From RYN-230 sp963723595 (GTDB lineage: Bacteria > Actinomycetota > Actinomycetes > Streptosporangiales > Streptosporangiaceae): a DNA stretch of 64,000 nucleotides. A model generated the notes under the pieces. That model ran no database searches and had not been told where the DNA came from. It worked only from the letters and a program-made list of their open reading frames with translations. Numbering within the stretch: the first letter of the stretch is position 1; each line of letters opens with the position of its first letter. Positions 1 through 10,113 of the stretch are shown here, piece by piece. The DNA lies in NCBI GenBank assembly GCA_963723595.1, contig CAVRRQ010000010.1, forward strand, positions 496,001-560,000, in the 5' to 3' direction. Made by a program: the position numbers and the translations under genes.

Positions 1-707
1 ACCTTGCCGGTCCGCCAGATCTCGCCCACGTACTGGCTGACCACGGTCTGCCCCTTGGTCACCACCGGGCCGGTGCCCTTGATCAGCGTCTTGGTCACCA
101 GCGAAGTCGGCGTCTTCCCGGACTTCGGGATGGTGATCACCGGAGCCGCCCCGGCCTTCGCCGTCACGCTGGGCAGCGAGCCGCCGCCGCTGGACACCTT
201 GCTGCCCGAGGCGGACGCGGTGTTCGGGAACTCCTTGATCATGTCCACGACGAACACCAGCGTGTCGTTGGCGGTCACGCCGGCCTGGGAGTTGCCGGTC
301 TTGCCGTAGCCGTCCGCGGGCGGGATGACGGCCAGCACCCGGCTGCCCATCTTCTTGCCCTGCAGGGCGGTCTCCAGCCCCGGCAGGAGCTGGCCGCTGA
401 ACAGGGCCGGGCTCTTGGTCGTGAACGTGCTCTCGGCCAGCTTGCTCGTCTTGCCACTCCAGATGTAGACGGCATAGTTCCCGACGAAGGCGTCCGACTT
501 GGTCAGCGCCGGGCCGGTGCCCTTGACGAGGGTCTTGACGGCCAGCGATTTCCCGGCGGTCGACTTCGGGATGCTGACCTTCGGATCCTTGCCGAACTGC
601 CCGTTCACCGAGACGGTGGGGCTGGACGAGGACGTGGAAGATCCGCATCCGGCCAGGGCCAGGACGGCCAGCAGGGGCACGGACAGCAGGGCGGCAATGC
701 GTCGCAT
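1..707 (-). CDS. FKBP-type peptidyl-prolyl isomerase lipoprotein (3' end off window)
   Basis: A secreted lipoprotein that should catalyse cis-trans isomerisation of proline bonds outside the membrane. About 235 codons are visible and the frame is still open at the window edge. The ATG at 707 is followed by two Arg, a hydrophobic stretch and a lipobox LALAGC with the lipidated Cys at residue 21, then a Ser/Thr-rich linker. The first FKBP-like domain shows GLETALQGKKMGSR and PPADGYG; a second begins with the repeated pattern IPKSGKTPTSLVTKTLIKG, so this is a tandem-domain form. From family knowledge, FKBP genes commonly sit beside pafA in actinobacteria. The cut C-terminus is the only gap. Confidence 0.85.
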   Translation of the reverse strand, partial: MRRIAALLSVPLLAVLALAGCGSSTSSSSPTVSVNGQFGKDPKVSIPKSTAGKSLAVKTLVKGTGPALTKSDAFVGNYAVYIWSGKTSKLAESTFTTKSPALFSGQLLPGLETALQGKKMGSRVLAVIPPADGYGKTGNSQAGVTANDTLVFVVDMIKEFPNTASASGSKVSSGGGSLPSVTAKAGAAPVITIPKSGKTPTSLVTKTLIKGTGPVVTKGQTVVSQYVGEIWRTGK

Positions 708-963
708 AGAAAGGGAACCTTGTCATCTCCGACGTTGAAGCGACGCCAGCCTACCGGCATCAACGAACCACAGTGCGCAGGTTCCGCTGCGAGACCATTA
801 CGGTATCTGGACCAATCCACAACGAACGGGCGCGCGCCTGAACGCGGAGCGCGGCTGCGGCGCAGCACAGCACCGGGAAAGGCGCTCCGCCCGATTATCA
901 GCAAATTCACAGCTGCGTGACGGCGGCGGTGGCACGAAAGATTCGTTGCGGAAAATTACCGCC
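708..963. other. Intergenic region without a gene
   Basis: This stretch separates the FKBP start from the pafA tandem repeat. I see no credible coding frame, tRNA or strong hairpin. It should hold the promoter of the FKBP gene, but I could not pick a convincing -10/-35 pair. Confidence 0.5.
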
Positions 964-1093
964 CGCGATGAGCTTCTCCACCCGCTCAGCTACATCCCCG
1001 CGATGAGCTTCTCCACCCGCTCAGCTACATCCCCGCGATGAGCTTCTCCACCCGCTCAGCTACATCCCCGCGATGAGCTTCTCCACCCGCTCA
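964..1093. repeat. 35-bp tandem repeat at the 3' end of pafA (3 exact copies plus a 25-bp partial)
   Basis: Exact 35-bp units start at 964, 999 and 1034. A fourth start at 1069 matches for 25 bp and then becomes unique pafA coding sequence. Each unit, read on the minus strand, carries the last pafA codons, its TAG stop and two further bases, so the gene end has been copied downstream of itself. Within each unit GAGC and GCTC can pair as a small hairpin. This is not a CRISPR array because the units abut with no spacers. Confidence 0.95.
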
Positions 1094-2418
1094 TCCACGG
1101 CCCGGAACGGGTCCTTGCAGAGGACGGTCCGCTGGGCCTGGTCGTTGAGCTTGAGGTGGACCCAGTCCACGGTGAAGTCACGGCGCCGCTCCTGGGCGCG
1201 GCGGATGAACTCACCGCGCAGCCGGGCCCGGGTGGTCTGCGGCGGGACCGACTTGGCCTCGAAGATGTCGATGTCCCGCGCGGTCCGGGCTACCGCCCCG
1301 CGCCGCTGCAGCAGGTAGTACAGCCCGCGGCCGCGGTGCACGTCGTGGTAGGCCAGGTCGAGCTGGGCCACCCGAGGCGAGGAGAGCGGCAGGTCGTGCT
1401 TGCCGCGGTACCGCTCGATCAGCTGGTACTTGGTGATCCAGTCGATCTCCCGGTCGACCAGCCCGAAGTTGCCGGTGTCCACCGCGTGCAGGGTGCGCTC
1501 CCACAGGTCCAGCACCCGCTGGGTGATCGCGTCAGCCCCGCGCCGGTCGGTGAAGTCCTTGGCCTTGGCCAGGTACTCACGCTGGATGTCCAGCGCGCTG
1601 GCCTCGCGCCCGTTGGCCAGCCGGACCTTGCGGCGGCCGGTCATGTCGTGGCTGACGTCCCGGATGGCCCGGATCGGGTTCTCCAGGGTGAGGTCGCGCA
1701 TGACAATGCCCGCCTCCACCATCCGCAGCACCAGGTCGGTCGCGCCGACCTTGAGCAGCATGGTCGTCTCGCTCATGTTGGAGTCCCCGACGATCACGTG
1801 CAGCCGGCGGAACCGCTCCGCGTCCGCGTGCGGCTCGTCACGGGTGTTGATGATCGGCCGGGACCGGGTGGTGGCGGAGGACACGCCCTCCCAGATGTGC
1901 TCGGCGCGCTGGCTGACGCAGTACACCGCGCCGCGGGGGGTCTGCAGCACCTTGCCGGCGCCGCAGATCACCTGCCTCGTGACCAGGAACGGGATCAGGA
2001 TGTCGGCCAGCCGGCCGAACTCGCCGTGCCGGCCCACCAGGTAGTTCTCGTGGCAGCCGTAGGAGTTGCCGGCCGAGTCGGTGTTGTTCTTGAACAGGTA
2101 GATGTCGCCGGCGATGCCTTCCTCGCGCAGCCGCCGGTCCGCATCCACCAGCAGGCCCTCGAGGATCCGCTCGCCCGCCTTGTCGTGCACCACCAGGTCG
2201 AGGATGTTGTCGCACTCGGGGGTGGCGTACTCGGGATGGCTGCCCACGTCGAGGTAGAGCCGTGCGCCGTTGCGCAGGAACACGTTGCTGCTGCGGCCCC
2301 AGGAGACCACACGGCGGAAGAGGTACCTGGCTACCTCGTCCGGGGACAGCCTGCGGCTGCCGCGGAAGGTGCAGGTGACCCCGTATTCGTTCTCAAGCCC
2401 GAAGATTCGTCTGTCCAT
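1060..2418 (-). CDS. pafA: Pup--protein ligase PafA
   Basis: PafA attaches Pup through its C-terminal glutamate to lysines of target proteins, marking them for the proteasome, in the cytoplasm. The 452-residue frame is intact and of normal length. It begins with the glutamine-synthetase-like nucleotide/metal site GLENEYGV (Glu9) and has the catalytic Asp57 in LYLDVGSHPEYAT. The block IYLFKNNTDSAGNSYGCHENY and the C-terminal DPFRAVDERVEKLIAGM are family hallmarks. It lies downstream of the proteasome genes on the same strand, separated by an aldehyde dehydrogenase gene. It is the largest gene in the 1-13 kb region with no frameshift. Its stop codon lies inside the third copy of a 35-bp tandem repeat. 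Confidence 0.98.
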   Translation of the reverse strand: MDRRIFGLENEYGVTCTFRGSRRLSPDEVARYLFRRVVSWGRSSNVFLRNGARLYLDVGSHPEYATPECDNILDLVVHDKAGERILEGLLVDADRRLREEGIAGDIYLFKNNTDSAGNSYGCHENYLVGRHGEFGRLADILIPFLVTRQVICGAGKVLQTPRGAVYCVSQRAEHIWEGVSSATTRSRPIINTRDEPHADAERFRRLHVIVGDSNMSETTMLLKVGATDLVLRMVEAGIVMRDLTLENPIRAIRDVSHDMTGRRKVRLANGREASALDIQREYLAKAKDFTDRRGADAITQRVLDLWERTLHAVDTGNFGLVDREIDWITKYQLIERYRGKHDLPLSSPRVAQLDLAYHDVHRGRGLYYLLQRRGAVARTARDIDIFEAKSVPPQTTRARLRGEFIRRAQERRRDFTVDWVHLKLNDQAQRTVLCKDPFRAVDERVEKLIAGM

Positions 2419-2521
2419 GGTCGCTCACCAGACCCTACGGCACGGCCGCGGGCGGCCGCACCAGGTGGGGTGGCTCTGCGGAGCGTGTCGCGGCGCGCGC
2501 CCCGGTCTCCACGCGGCGGCG

Positions 2522-3995
2522 TCACCAGTCCACGGCGATGTACTTGGTCTCGGTGAACTCCAGCAACCCGTCGTGGCCCCCCTCACGGCCGATCCCGGAC
2601 TGCTTGACCCCGCCGAACGGGGCCGCCGGGTCGGAGACGACGCCGCGGTTGATGCCGATCATCCCGGCCTCCAGGGCCTCGGCCACCCGGAGTGAGCGGC
2701 GCAGGTCCCGGGTGTAGACGTAGGACACCAGCCCGTACTCGGTGTTGTTGGCCCAGGAGACCGCGTCGGACTCCGAGCTGAACCGGACGATGGGGGCGAC
2801 CGGGCCGAAGATCTCCTCGTTCAGGATGCCCGCGCCCGGCGGCACGTTGTCCAGCACGGTGGGGGCGTAGAAGTAGCCGCGGCGGTCCGGGGCGGAGCCG
2901 CCGGTGACCACCCGGCTGCCCGCGCTGGTGGCCTCGTCCACCAGGCTGGCCACCTTGGACCGGGTGTCCTCGTTGACCAGCGGGCCCAGCTCGGTGCCGT
3001 CGTCCAGGCCCGGGCCGACCTTGAGCGCCTCGAGCCGGGCCGCGAAGGCCGCGGTGAACTCGTCGGCGACGGCCTCGTGCACGTAGAACCGGTTGGCGGC
3101 GGTGCACGCCTCCCCGCCGTTGCGCATCTTGGCCAGGAACGCGCCGTCCAGCGCCGCGCTGATGTCGGCGTCCTCGAAGATCAGGAAGGGGGCGTTGCCG
3201 CCCAGCTCCATGGAGCAGTTGATGACGCTGTTCGCCGCGGCCTTCAGCAGCACCCGGCCGACCTCGGTGGAGCCGGTGAAGGACAGCTTGCGGACCCGGG
3301 GGTCGGCCAGCACGGTCTCGCTGAACCGGCTCGCCGAGGAGGTGGTCACCACGTTGACCACGCCGTCCGGCACGCCCGCCTCGCTGCAGGATCTCCGCCA
3401 CCGCGAGCGCGGTCAGCGGCGTCTCCTTGGCGGGCTTGAGGACCACGGTGCAGCCGGCGGCCAGGGCCGGCCCGATCTTCCTGGTCGCCATCGCGGCCGG
3501 GAAGTTCCATGGGGTGATGAGCACGCTGACGCCCACCGGCTGCCGGGTGACGAGGATGCGGTTGGCGCCGGACGGGGCGGTGAGCACCGAGCCCTCCACC
3601 CGGACCGCCTCCTCGGCGTACCAGCGGAAGAACTCGGCGGCGTAGATGACCTCGGCCCGGGCGTCCGGCAGCGCCTTGCCGTTCTCCAGGACCATCAGCC
3701 TGGCCAGCGAGTCCGACTTGGCGATCATCAGCGACCAGGCGCGGCGCAGGCACTCGGCCCGCTCGCGGGGCGCGGTCGCGGCCCAGCCGGGCAGGGCGGC
3801 CGAGGCGGCGCTGACCGCGTCGAGCGTGTCCTCGGCGGTGGCGTCGGCCACTTCCGCGATGATCTCCTCGGTGGCCGGGTCGGTCACGCCGATCAGCCCG
3901 CCGTCACGGCCCTTGGTCCACTGCCCGCCGATCAGCAGCCCGGTGGGCACGTCAATTCCCGTCGTGGCCGCCAGGTCCGCCATGGTGCCGGTCAC
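2522..3995 (-). CDS. gabD: NAD(P)-dependent aldehyde dehydrogenase, succinate-semialdehyde type (one frameshift)
   Basis: Oxidises an aldehyde, probably succinate semialdehyde, to the acid. The N-terminal frame (GTG 3995, or ATG 3983) covers the cofactor fold with TPWNFPAAMATRK and LKPAKETPLTALA. The frame then changes near 3383, where one extra base turns the expected LQEAGVPDG into LQRGGRAG. The second frame continues with SFTGSTEVGR, the catalytic Glu in MELGGNAPF, the catalytic Cys in GGEACTAAN and the C-terminal PFGGVKQSGIGREGG. Restored length is about 490 residues, normal for the family. It sits between prcA and pafA. The assignment to succinate semialdehyde rests on overall motif similarity and is less certain than the family. 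Confidence 0.85.
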
Positions 3996-4216
3996 TCATC
4001 CTCCAAGGTCTTGCTGCGTACAACCACGACATTACAGGGGATCCCGTCCCCGGAGGCTAGCCGGGAGCGGCCTCCTGGGACCGGTGGCTTGCAATCGTTA
4101 GCATGATGTCCAGCACGATTCAACGTACGTCCATGGGCGGCTGTCAAGGGCGGGTCCCTGTGATCGAGGTGACACACGGCCGCGATGAGCCCGTCCTGGT
4201 GGGCGCCTGCGCCGTG

Positions 4217-5018
4217 CTAGGGGGTCACGCCGTCGTCAGGGCTGGCGGCCTCGCCGGGCTGCGGCTCGTCCGCCGCCGGGCTGACCGTGCCCGCGGCCTC
4301 GCCGCCCGCCGCCTCGGCCAGCAGGACCTCGAGGCGGCGCCCGGTCAGCCGGCGGAACGTCCGGTGGACCCGGTCCCGGGCCAGGATGCCCACTTCCAGC
4401 TGGCTGGCGCTCAGCTCGGTGCTTTGCCGTTGCCGTTGGCCTGGCCGCCCTGGCCCGCCAGGCCCGCGATCGCGGCCCCCAGGGCCCGGACCAGCGGCAG
4501 GCCGTCCTCGTAGTGGTCCTTCAGCACCGCCGCGACCTGGTCGGCCTGGCCGCCCATGGCCACGAAGCCATGCTCCTCGGCCACCGAGCCGTCGAAGGTG
4601 ATCCGGTAGATCTGGTCCTCGGCGGGTGACTCGCCGACCTCGCGCCACCACCAGCTCCACCTCGAAGGGCTTGTTGCTCTCGGTGAAGAACTGGCCCAGG
4701 ATCTGGGCGTACCAGTTGGCCAGGCCGCGGGCGGTGACGTCACTGCGGTCGTACTGGTACCCGGTGTAGTCCGCGTACCGGACCCCGGCCTTGCGCAGGT
4801 TCTCGAACTCGTTGTACCGGCCCGACCGCGGCGAACGCGATGCGGTCGTAGATCTCACTGATCTTGTGCAGCGCGCTGGACGGGTTCGGCGCCACGAACA
4901 GGATGCCCCCGTCGTACTGGATCACCACCCCGCTGCGGCCACGGGCGATGCCCTTCCGGGCGTAATCCGCCTTGTCCTTCATCGCCTGCTCGGGCGAGAC
5001 GTAGAACGGCATACTCAC
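4217..5018 (-). CDS. prcA: Proteasome subunit alpha (three frameshifts)
   Basis: Forms the outer rings of the 20S core and gates substrate entry. From GTG 5018 (ATG 5012 is an alternative) the product opens with SMPFYVSPEQAMKDKADYAR, as in known PrcA. The chain must be joined across three breaks: near 4821 (extra G, before RYNEFENLRKAGVRYADY), near 4640 (one extra base, before EVGESPAEDQIYRITFDGS) and near 4427 (a missing base in an A run, before TELSASQLEVGIL). Restored length is about 266 residues, close to the family norm, with the usual acidic variable tail (EAASPDDGVTP). The gene follows prcB on the same strand with about 48 bp between them. Confidence 0.93.
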
Positions 5019-5066
5019 CGCAGCTTTACCCCTACTCGTAACGGCGCTACTCGGAATGGCGGCTGG

Positions 5067-5999
5067 TCACCTGGCGGCGCAGGTCATCCGCTCAGGCTGG
5101 GCGGCGGGTTCAGGGCGCACGACCGGCCCGGAAGGCTCCCTCGTCCGCTCGTCCACCACGGCCCGGGCGTACTCGCCCGGTCTCCGCGTCCGACAGGCGG
5201 CGGTACCCGTCGGCGGTGATCATCGCCACCACCGGGTAGATCTGCCGGGCCAGGTCCGGTCCGCCGGTCGCCGAGTCGTCGTCAGCCGCGTCGTACAGCG
5301 CCTGCATGCAGGGCCAGGACCACGGCCCGGTCGGACAGGCCCTCGGTGTAGAGCTTCTTCAGCGATCCCTTGGCGAAGATCGACCCCGACCCGATGGCGT
5401 GAGTAGGGGCGCTCCTCGTACCGGCCGCCGGCCACGTCGTAGCTGAAGATCCGGCCCCGTCCGGCGTCCTCGTCCCAGCCCGCGAACAGCGGGACGACCA
5501 CCAGCCCCTGCATGGCCGCGCCCATGTTGCCGCGGACGAACGCGGCCAGCCGGTTCGCCTTGCCCTCCAGGGACAGCGTCCGGCCCTCGAGCTTCTCGTA
5601 GTGCTCCAGTTCCAGCTGGAACAGGCGGACCAGTTCCAGCCCGATCCCGGCCACCCCCGCGATGCCGACCGCGGAGAAGTCGTCACTGCGGAACACCTTC
5701 TCGATATCCCGCTGCGCGATCATGTTGCCCGCGGTGGAGCGCCGGTCACCGGCCATGACCACGCCGTCCGCGAACCGGGCGGCCACGATGGTGGTCCCGT
5801 GCGGCAGCGGGAGGGCCGGCCCCCTCGCCGCCCAGCGCCGGACGTAGGCCCCCGCGGCGCCGCCCAGCCGGGCGGCCGCCGCGGCCCCGGCGCCCGGGAG
5901 CAGCTCTGGAGCGCACTCGGCGACCAGGTCAGCGAACGACGATGTGCCAGCGTCCATGCACGCCGCAATGAACCTTCCGGCAAAGAAGCCAGAACCCAC
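5067..5999 (-). CDS. prcB: Proteasome subunit beta, catalytic (three frameshifts)
   Basis: The proteolytic subunit of the 20S core. GTG 5999 has a GGGAGGA ribosome site eight bases upstream. A 68-residue propeptide ends at PLPHG, and autocleavage would expose the nucleophile Thr69 of TTIVAARFADGVVMAGDRR. Other signatures are GNMIAQRDIEKVF, ELEHYEKLEG and YDAADDDSATGGPDLA. Breaks lie near 5401 (extra base before HAIGSGSIFAKGS), 5311 (extra C before CMQALYDAADD) and 5189 (extra G before EYARAVVDERTRE). Restored to the TGA at 5067 it is about 310 residues. It lies between pup and prcA on one strand and is very likely cotranscribed with them. Confidence 0.94.
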
Positions 6000-6170
6000 G
6001 CCCAGTCCTCCCGGTTAGTCCGCCTGCTTACCTGACCTTGACCCTACTGCGGCCAGGCACCGGCCGCGCGCTGCGGCCTGTCAGCCCAGGGCGAACCCGG
6101 CCGGGCTGGCCGCCCGGGCGCGCCCCATGGCTGATCGCACTGTCGGCTGACAGTACTGGGCGGGCCGCCC

Positions 6171-6380
6171 TCACTGGCCGCCCTTCTGCACGTATGACCG
6201 GACGAACTCCTCGGCGTTCTCCTCGAGCACCTCGTCGATCTCGTCGAGGATCGCGTCTACGTCGTCGGCCAGCTTCTCCTGGCGCTCCTTGACGTCGCCC
6301 GAGGCCTGCGGCTCCGCCTCCTCGGTGTCCTCGGTGCGCTTCGAGGCCTGCCGCTGACCGCCAGTGTCCTTCGTCGCCAT
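6171..6380 (-). CDS. pup: Prokaryotic ubiquitin-like protein Pup
   Basis: The protein tag for proteasomal degradation. The 69-residue product is intact, acidic and mostly disordered. The coiled-coil region that binds Mpa is DVKERQEKLADDVDAILDEI. It ends in Gly-Gly-Gln, so Dop must deamidate the terminal Gln to Glu before PafA can use it. ATG 6380 has a GGAGG ribosome site nine bases upstream. The gene lies between dop and prcB, 171 bp before the prcB start; that gap holds no gene. Confidence 0.98.
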   Translation of the reverse strand: MATKDTGGQRQASKRTEDTEEAEPQASGDVKERQEKLADDVDAILDEIDEVLEENAEEFVRSYVQKGGQ

Positions 6381-6539
6381 GCCCGAAACCTCCGTGCTAC
6401 AGGGTCGTCCTCGGCTTAACCGTATCCTCGCCTGCCGATGGCCTGTCCAACCCTGAAATCGGGCATCGGGATCAGGCAGCTCAATAATGCCCTCGCGGCC
6501 GGGCCGGGGCCCGCCTCGGCCCGGGCCTGGGCCGGGGCG

Positions 6540-8063
6540 TCAGTTCTGGCCGGTGAGCGCGGCCACGAGCTCGGCCGCGGTCCGGCAGCGGTCGAGCAGG
6601 CCGCCCTACGTGGGCCTTGGTCCCGCGGAGCGGCTCCAGGGTCGGAACCCGCTGCAGCGACTCCCGGCCGGGGATGTCGAAGATCACTGAATCCCAGGAG
6701 GCGGCGGCGACCGACTCCGGGTACTGCTGCAGGCAGCGGCCGCGGAAGTAGGCCCGGGTGTCTTCCGGCGGGGACTCGATGGCCCGCGGCCACGTCCTCC
6801 TCCGACACGAGCTGGATCATCCGGCCGCGCGCGGCGAGCCGGTTGTACAGGCCCCGGTGCGGACCGGACGTCGGAGTACTGCAGGTCCACCAGCTGGAGC
6901 TTGGGGTGACCCCAGGCCAGCCCTTCCCGGGTCCGGTAGCCCTCGAGCAGCTCCAGCTTGGCCACCCAGTCCAGCTCGCGGGACAGCCAGCATCGGGTCC
7001 TCGGCCAGCCGGGTGAGCACGGATTCCCAGCGGGCCAGCACGTCCGCGGTCATCTCATCCACGTCGGAGCCGAACTTGTCCTCGGTGTACTTGCGGGCCA
7101 GCTCCAGGTACTCCATCTGCAGCTGGACCCCGGTCATCTTGCGGCCGTCCCGCAGGGTGACCTGGTGGCGGCAGGACGGGTCGTGCGAGATGGCCCGGAG
7201 CTCGGCCACCGGTGACTCGACCGACAGGTCACCACCGAGGAACTTGTCCTCGATCATGGCCAGGACCAGCGCGGTGGTGCCGAGCTTGAGGTAGGTGCTG
7301 ACCTCGCTCATGTTGGCGTCGCCGATGATCACGTGCAGGCGGCGGTACTTCTCCGGGTCCGCATGCGGCTCATCCCGGGTGTTGATGATGGGCCGCTTCA
7401 GCGTGGTTTCCAGGCCCACCTCGACCTCGAAGAAGTCGGCCCGCTGGCTGATCTGGAAGCCGTCGTCGCGGCCGTCCGCGCCCAGGCCGACCCGCCCGGC
7501 CCCGCAGACCACCTGCCTGGAGACGAAGAACGGGGTCAGGTGCCGGACGATGTCCGCGAACGGCGTCGCCCGGCGCATCAGGTAGTTCTCGTGGCAGCCG
7601 TAGGAGACGCCCTTGTTGTCGGTGTTGTTCTTGTAGAGCTGGATCGGGCTGCGCTGCCGGGCACGGTGGCGGCCCTGGCGGCCGCCTCCGCCATGACCCG
7701 CTCCCCCGCCTTGTCCCAGATGACCGCGGCGAGCGGGTTGGTGCACTCCGGCGCCGAGTACTCCGGGTGCGCGTGGTCCACGTACAGCCGGGCCCCGTTG
7801 GTCAGTATCACGTTGGCCAGGCCGAGGTCCTCGTCGGTCAGCTGGGTGGCGTCCGCGGACTCCCGGGCCAGGTCGAATCCGCGCGCGTCCCGCAGCGGGT
7901 TCTCCTCCTCGAAATCCCACCGCGCCCGCCGGGCCCGGGCCGAGGTGGCCGCCTGGTAGGCGTTGACGACCTGGGAGGAAGTGACCATGGCATTAGCCCC
8001 AGGCTGACCGGGGACCGAGATGCCGAACTCGGTCTCCGTCCCCATCACCCGCCGCACGCTCAT
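6540..8063 (-). CDS. dop: Pup deamidase/depupylase Dop (five frameshifts)
   Basis: Deamidates the C-terminal Gln of Pup and removes Pup from substrates. The start MSVRRVMGTETEFGIS, the catalytic Asp96 in ARLYVDHAHPEYSAPE, YKNNTDNKGVSYGCHENYL and RPIINTRDEPHADPEKYRRL identify it. It is a PafA paralogue with a longer N-terminal region. Single-base breaks lie near 7655 (missing base before PIQLYKNN), 6994 (extra base before LSRELDWVAKLELLEGYR), 6866 (extra base before PHRGLYNRLAARGRMIQLV), 6784 (extra G before AIESPPEDTRAYFRG) and 6604 (extra G before GLLDRCRTAAELVAALTG). The restored stop is the TGA at 6540. It is the most broken gene in the window, yet its conserved residues are intact. Confidence 0.93.
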
Positions 8064-8182
8064 ATCAGGCAGCCTAGTGCTGGCCGGCCGGGCGCGGGAC
8101 GGGCGACCCGCCGCACGCGCCCGGGGACCGATACCGGTGACGGGCCGGCCGGCCGGGGAACGCGCCCCTGCGCCTGCCCAGG

Positions 8183-10024
8183 TCAGAGGTACTGCCCGGT
8201 ATTGGCCACTGTGTCGATGGAACGCCCGGCCTCGGTGCCCTGCTTGCCGGAAACGAGGGTCCTGATGTAAACGATCCGCTCGCCCTTCTTGCCGGAGATG
8301 CGGGCCCAGTCGTCCGGGTTGGTGGTGTTCGGCAGGTCCTCGTTCTCACTGAACTCGTCCACGCAGGCGGTGAGCAGATGGGCGACGCGCATGCCCTTCT
8401 GGCCCGTGTCGAGGAACTCCTTGATGGCCATCTTCTTGGCCCGCGCCACGATGTTCTCGATCATCGCGCCGGAGTTGAAGTCCTTGAAGTACAGGACCTC
8501 CTTGTCCCCGTTGGCGTAGGTGACCTCCAGGAACCGGTTCTCCTCGGTCTCGCTGTACATGCGCTCCACGACCCGCTGGATCATGGCGTCCACCGTGGCC
8601 TCGCGGGACGACCCGTGCTCGGCCAGGTCGTCCGGGTGCAGCGGCAGCGCGGTCAGCACGTACTTGGAGAAGATGTCCTTCGCCGCCTCCGCGTCGGGGC
8701 GCTCGATCTTGATCTTCACGTCGAGCCGGCCGGGCCGCAGGATGGCCGGGTCGATCATGTCTTCCCGGTTGGAGGCACCGATCACGATGACGTTCTCCAG
8801 CCCCTCGACGCCGTCGATCTCGCTGAGGAGCTGGGGCACGATCGTGTTCTCCACGTCGCTGGAGACCCCGGAACCGCGGGTCCGGAAGATCGAGTCCATC
8901 TCGTCGAAGAACACGATGACCGGCATGCCCTCGCTGGCCTTCTCGCGGGCCCGCTGGAACACCAGCCTGATGTGCCGCTCGGTCTCGCCGACGTACTTGT
9001 TCAGCAGCTCCGGGCCCTTGATGTTCAGGAAGAAGCTCTTGCCTTCCTTGCCCTGCCCTGGCGTCCTTGGCGCGGCCTTGGCCGGACCGGTCTCCTGCGG
9101 GTCAGCCTCCTCGCCGCTGGCCGCCCGCTGCTGCCGCCGTCCGGGCCGCGACCTGCTTGGCCAGCGAGTTGGCCACCGCCTTGGCGATCAGCGTCTTGCC
9201 GCATCCCGGCGGCCCGTACAGCAGCACGCCCTTGGGCGGGCGCAGCTGGTGCTCCCGGAACAGGTCCGCATGCAGGTACGGGAGTTCCACCGCGTCCCGG
9301 ATCTGGACGATCTGGGAGCCGAGGCCACCGATGTCGGAGTAGGTGATGTCCGGCACTTCCTCGAGGATGAGCTCCTCGACCTCGGCCTTGGGGATGCGCT
9401 CGTACACGTAGCCCGAGCGCGGCTCGAGCAGCAGCGAGTCGCCCGCGCGCAGGATCGAGTCGCGCAGCGGCTCGGCCAGCCGGACGACGCGCTCCTCGTC
9501 GGCGTGCGAGATGACCAGCGCCCGGTCGCCATCCTCGAGGAGTTCCTTGAGCATGACGACTTCGCCGACGGTCTCGTAGCCCTGGGCGATCACCACGTTG
9601 AGCGCCTCGTTGAGCACGACCTCCTGGCCGGGCCGCAGCTTCTCCAGCTCGACCGCCGGGCTGACGCTGACGCGCATCTTGCGGCCGCCGGTGAACACGT
9701 CCGCGGTGCCGTCCTCGCACGCCTCCAGGAACACGCCGAACCCGAGGGCGGCTGGGCGAGCCGGTCGACTTCCTCCTTCAGCGCCACGATCTGGTCGCGC
9801 GCCTCGCGCAGAGTATCGGCCAGCCGCTCATTCTGGCCCGTGACCGAAGCCAGGCTGGCTTCGGTCTCACGCAGGCGCTCCTCGAGAAGCCGGGCATGCC
9901 TGGGCGAGTCAGCCAACCTCCGCCTCAGCACTGCCACCTCCTCCTCGAGGAAGGAGATCTGCGTGGTTAGGCCCTGAACCTGGTCTTCGCGCGCGGTGCG
10001 CGATCCTTCATCCCGAGTGGCCAC
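8183..10024 (-). CDS. mpa: Proteasome-associated AAA ATPase Mpa/ARC (two frameshifts)
   Basis: A hexameric unfoldase that binds Pup through N-terminal coiled coils and feeds substrates into the 20S core. GTG 10024 is preceded by a G-rich ribosome site. Domains in order: coiled coil (about residues 20-90), OB domains with GFGVFLEACEDGTADVFTGG, Walker A GPPGCGKT, Walker B VIVFFDEMDS, sensor GASNREDMIDPAILRPGR, and the proteasome-docking C-terminus GQYL. Breaks lie near 9753 (missing G before GFGVFLEA) and near 9120 (one extra base before SGEEADPQETG). After repair the segment between SLAKQVAAR and KSFFLNIKGPELL holds roughly 40 Ala/Gly/Pro/Lys-rich residues, longer than the usual short linker. 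Confidence 0.95.
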
Positions 10025-10113
10025 GCCCCCACCCCCTTCCGAGAGCAGACTTCACTTAGACCCTACCTATCCGAGGCTCCGGCGTAACCTCGTGCCGCCT
10101 GCCGCTGACATTC

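Noticed and set aside
964..1093. CRISPR array
   Set aside because: The 35-bp units abut directly with no unique spacers, and no cas gene is in the window.
1156..2556. Long plus-strand open frame opposite pafA
   Set aside because: It mirrors the conserved pafA gene, has shadow-like Val/Gln/Pro/Asp composition and no known motifs; such frames are common at high GC.
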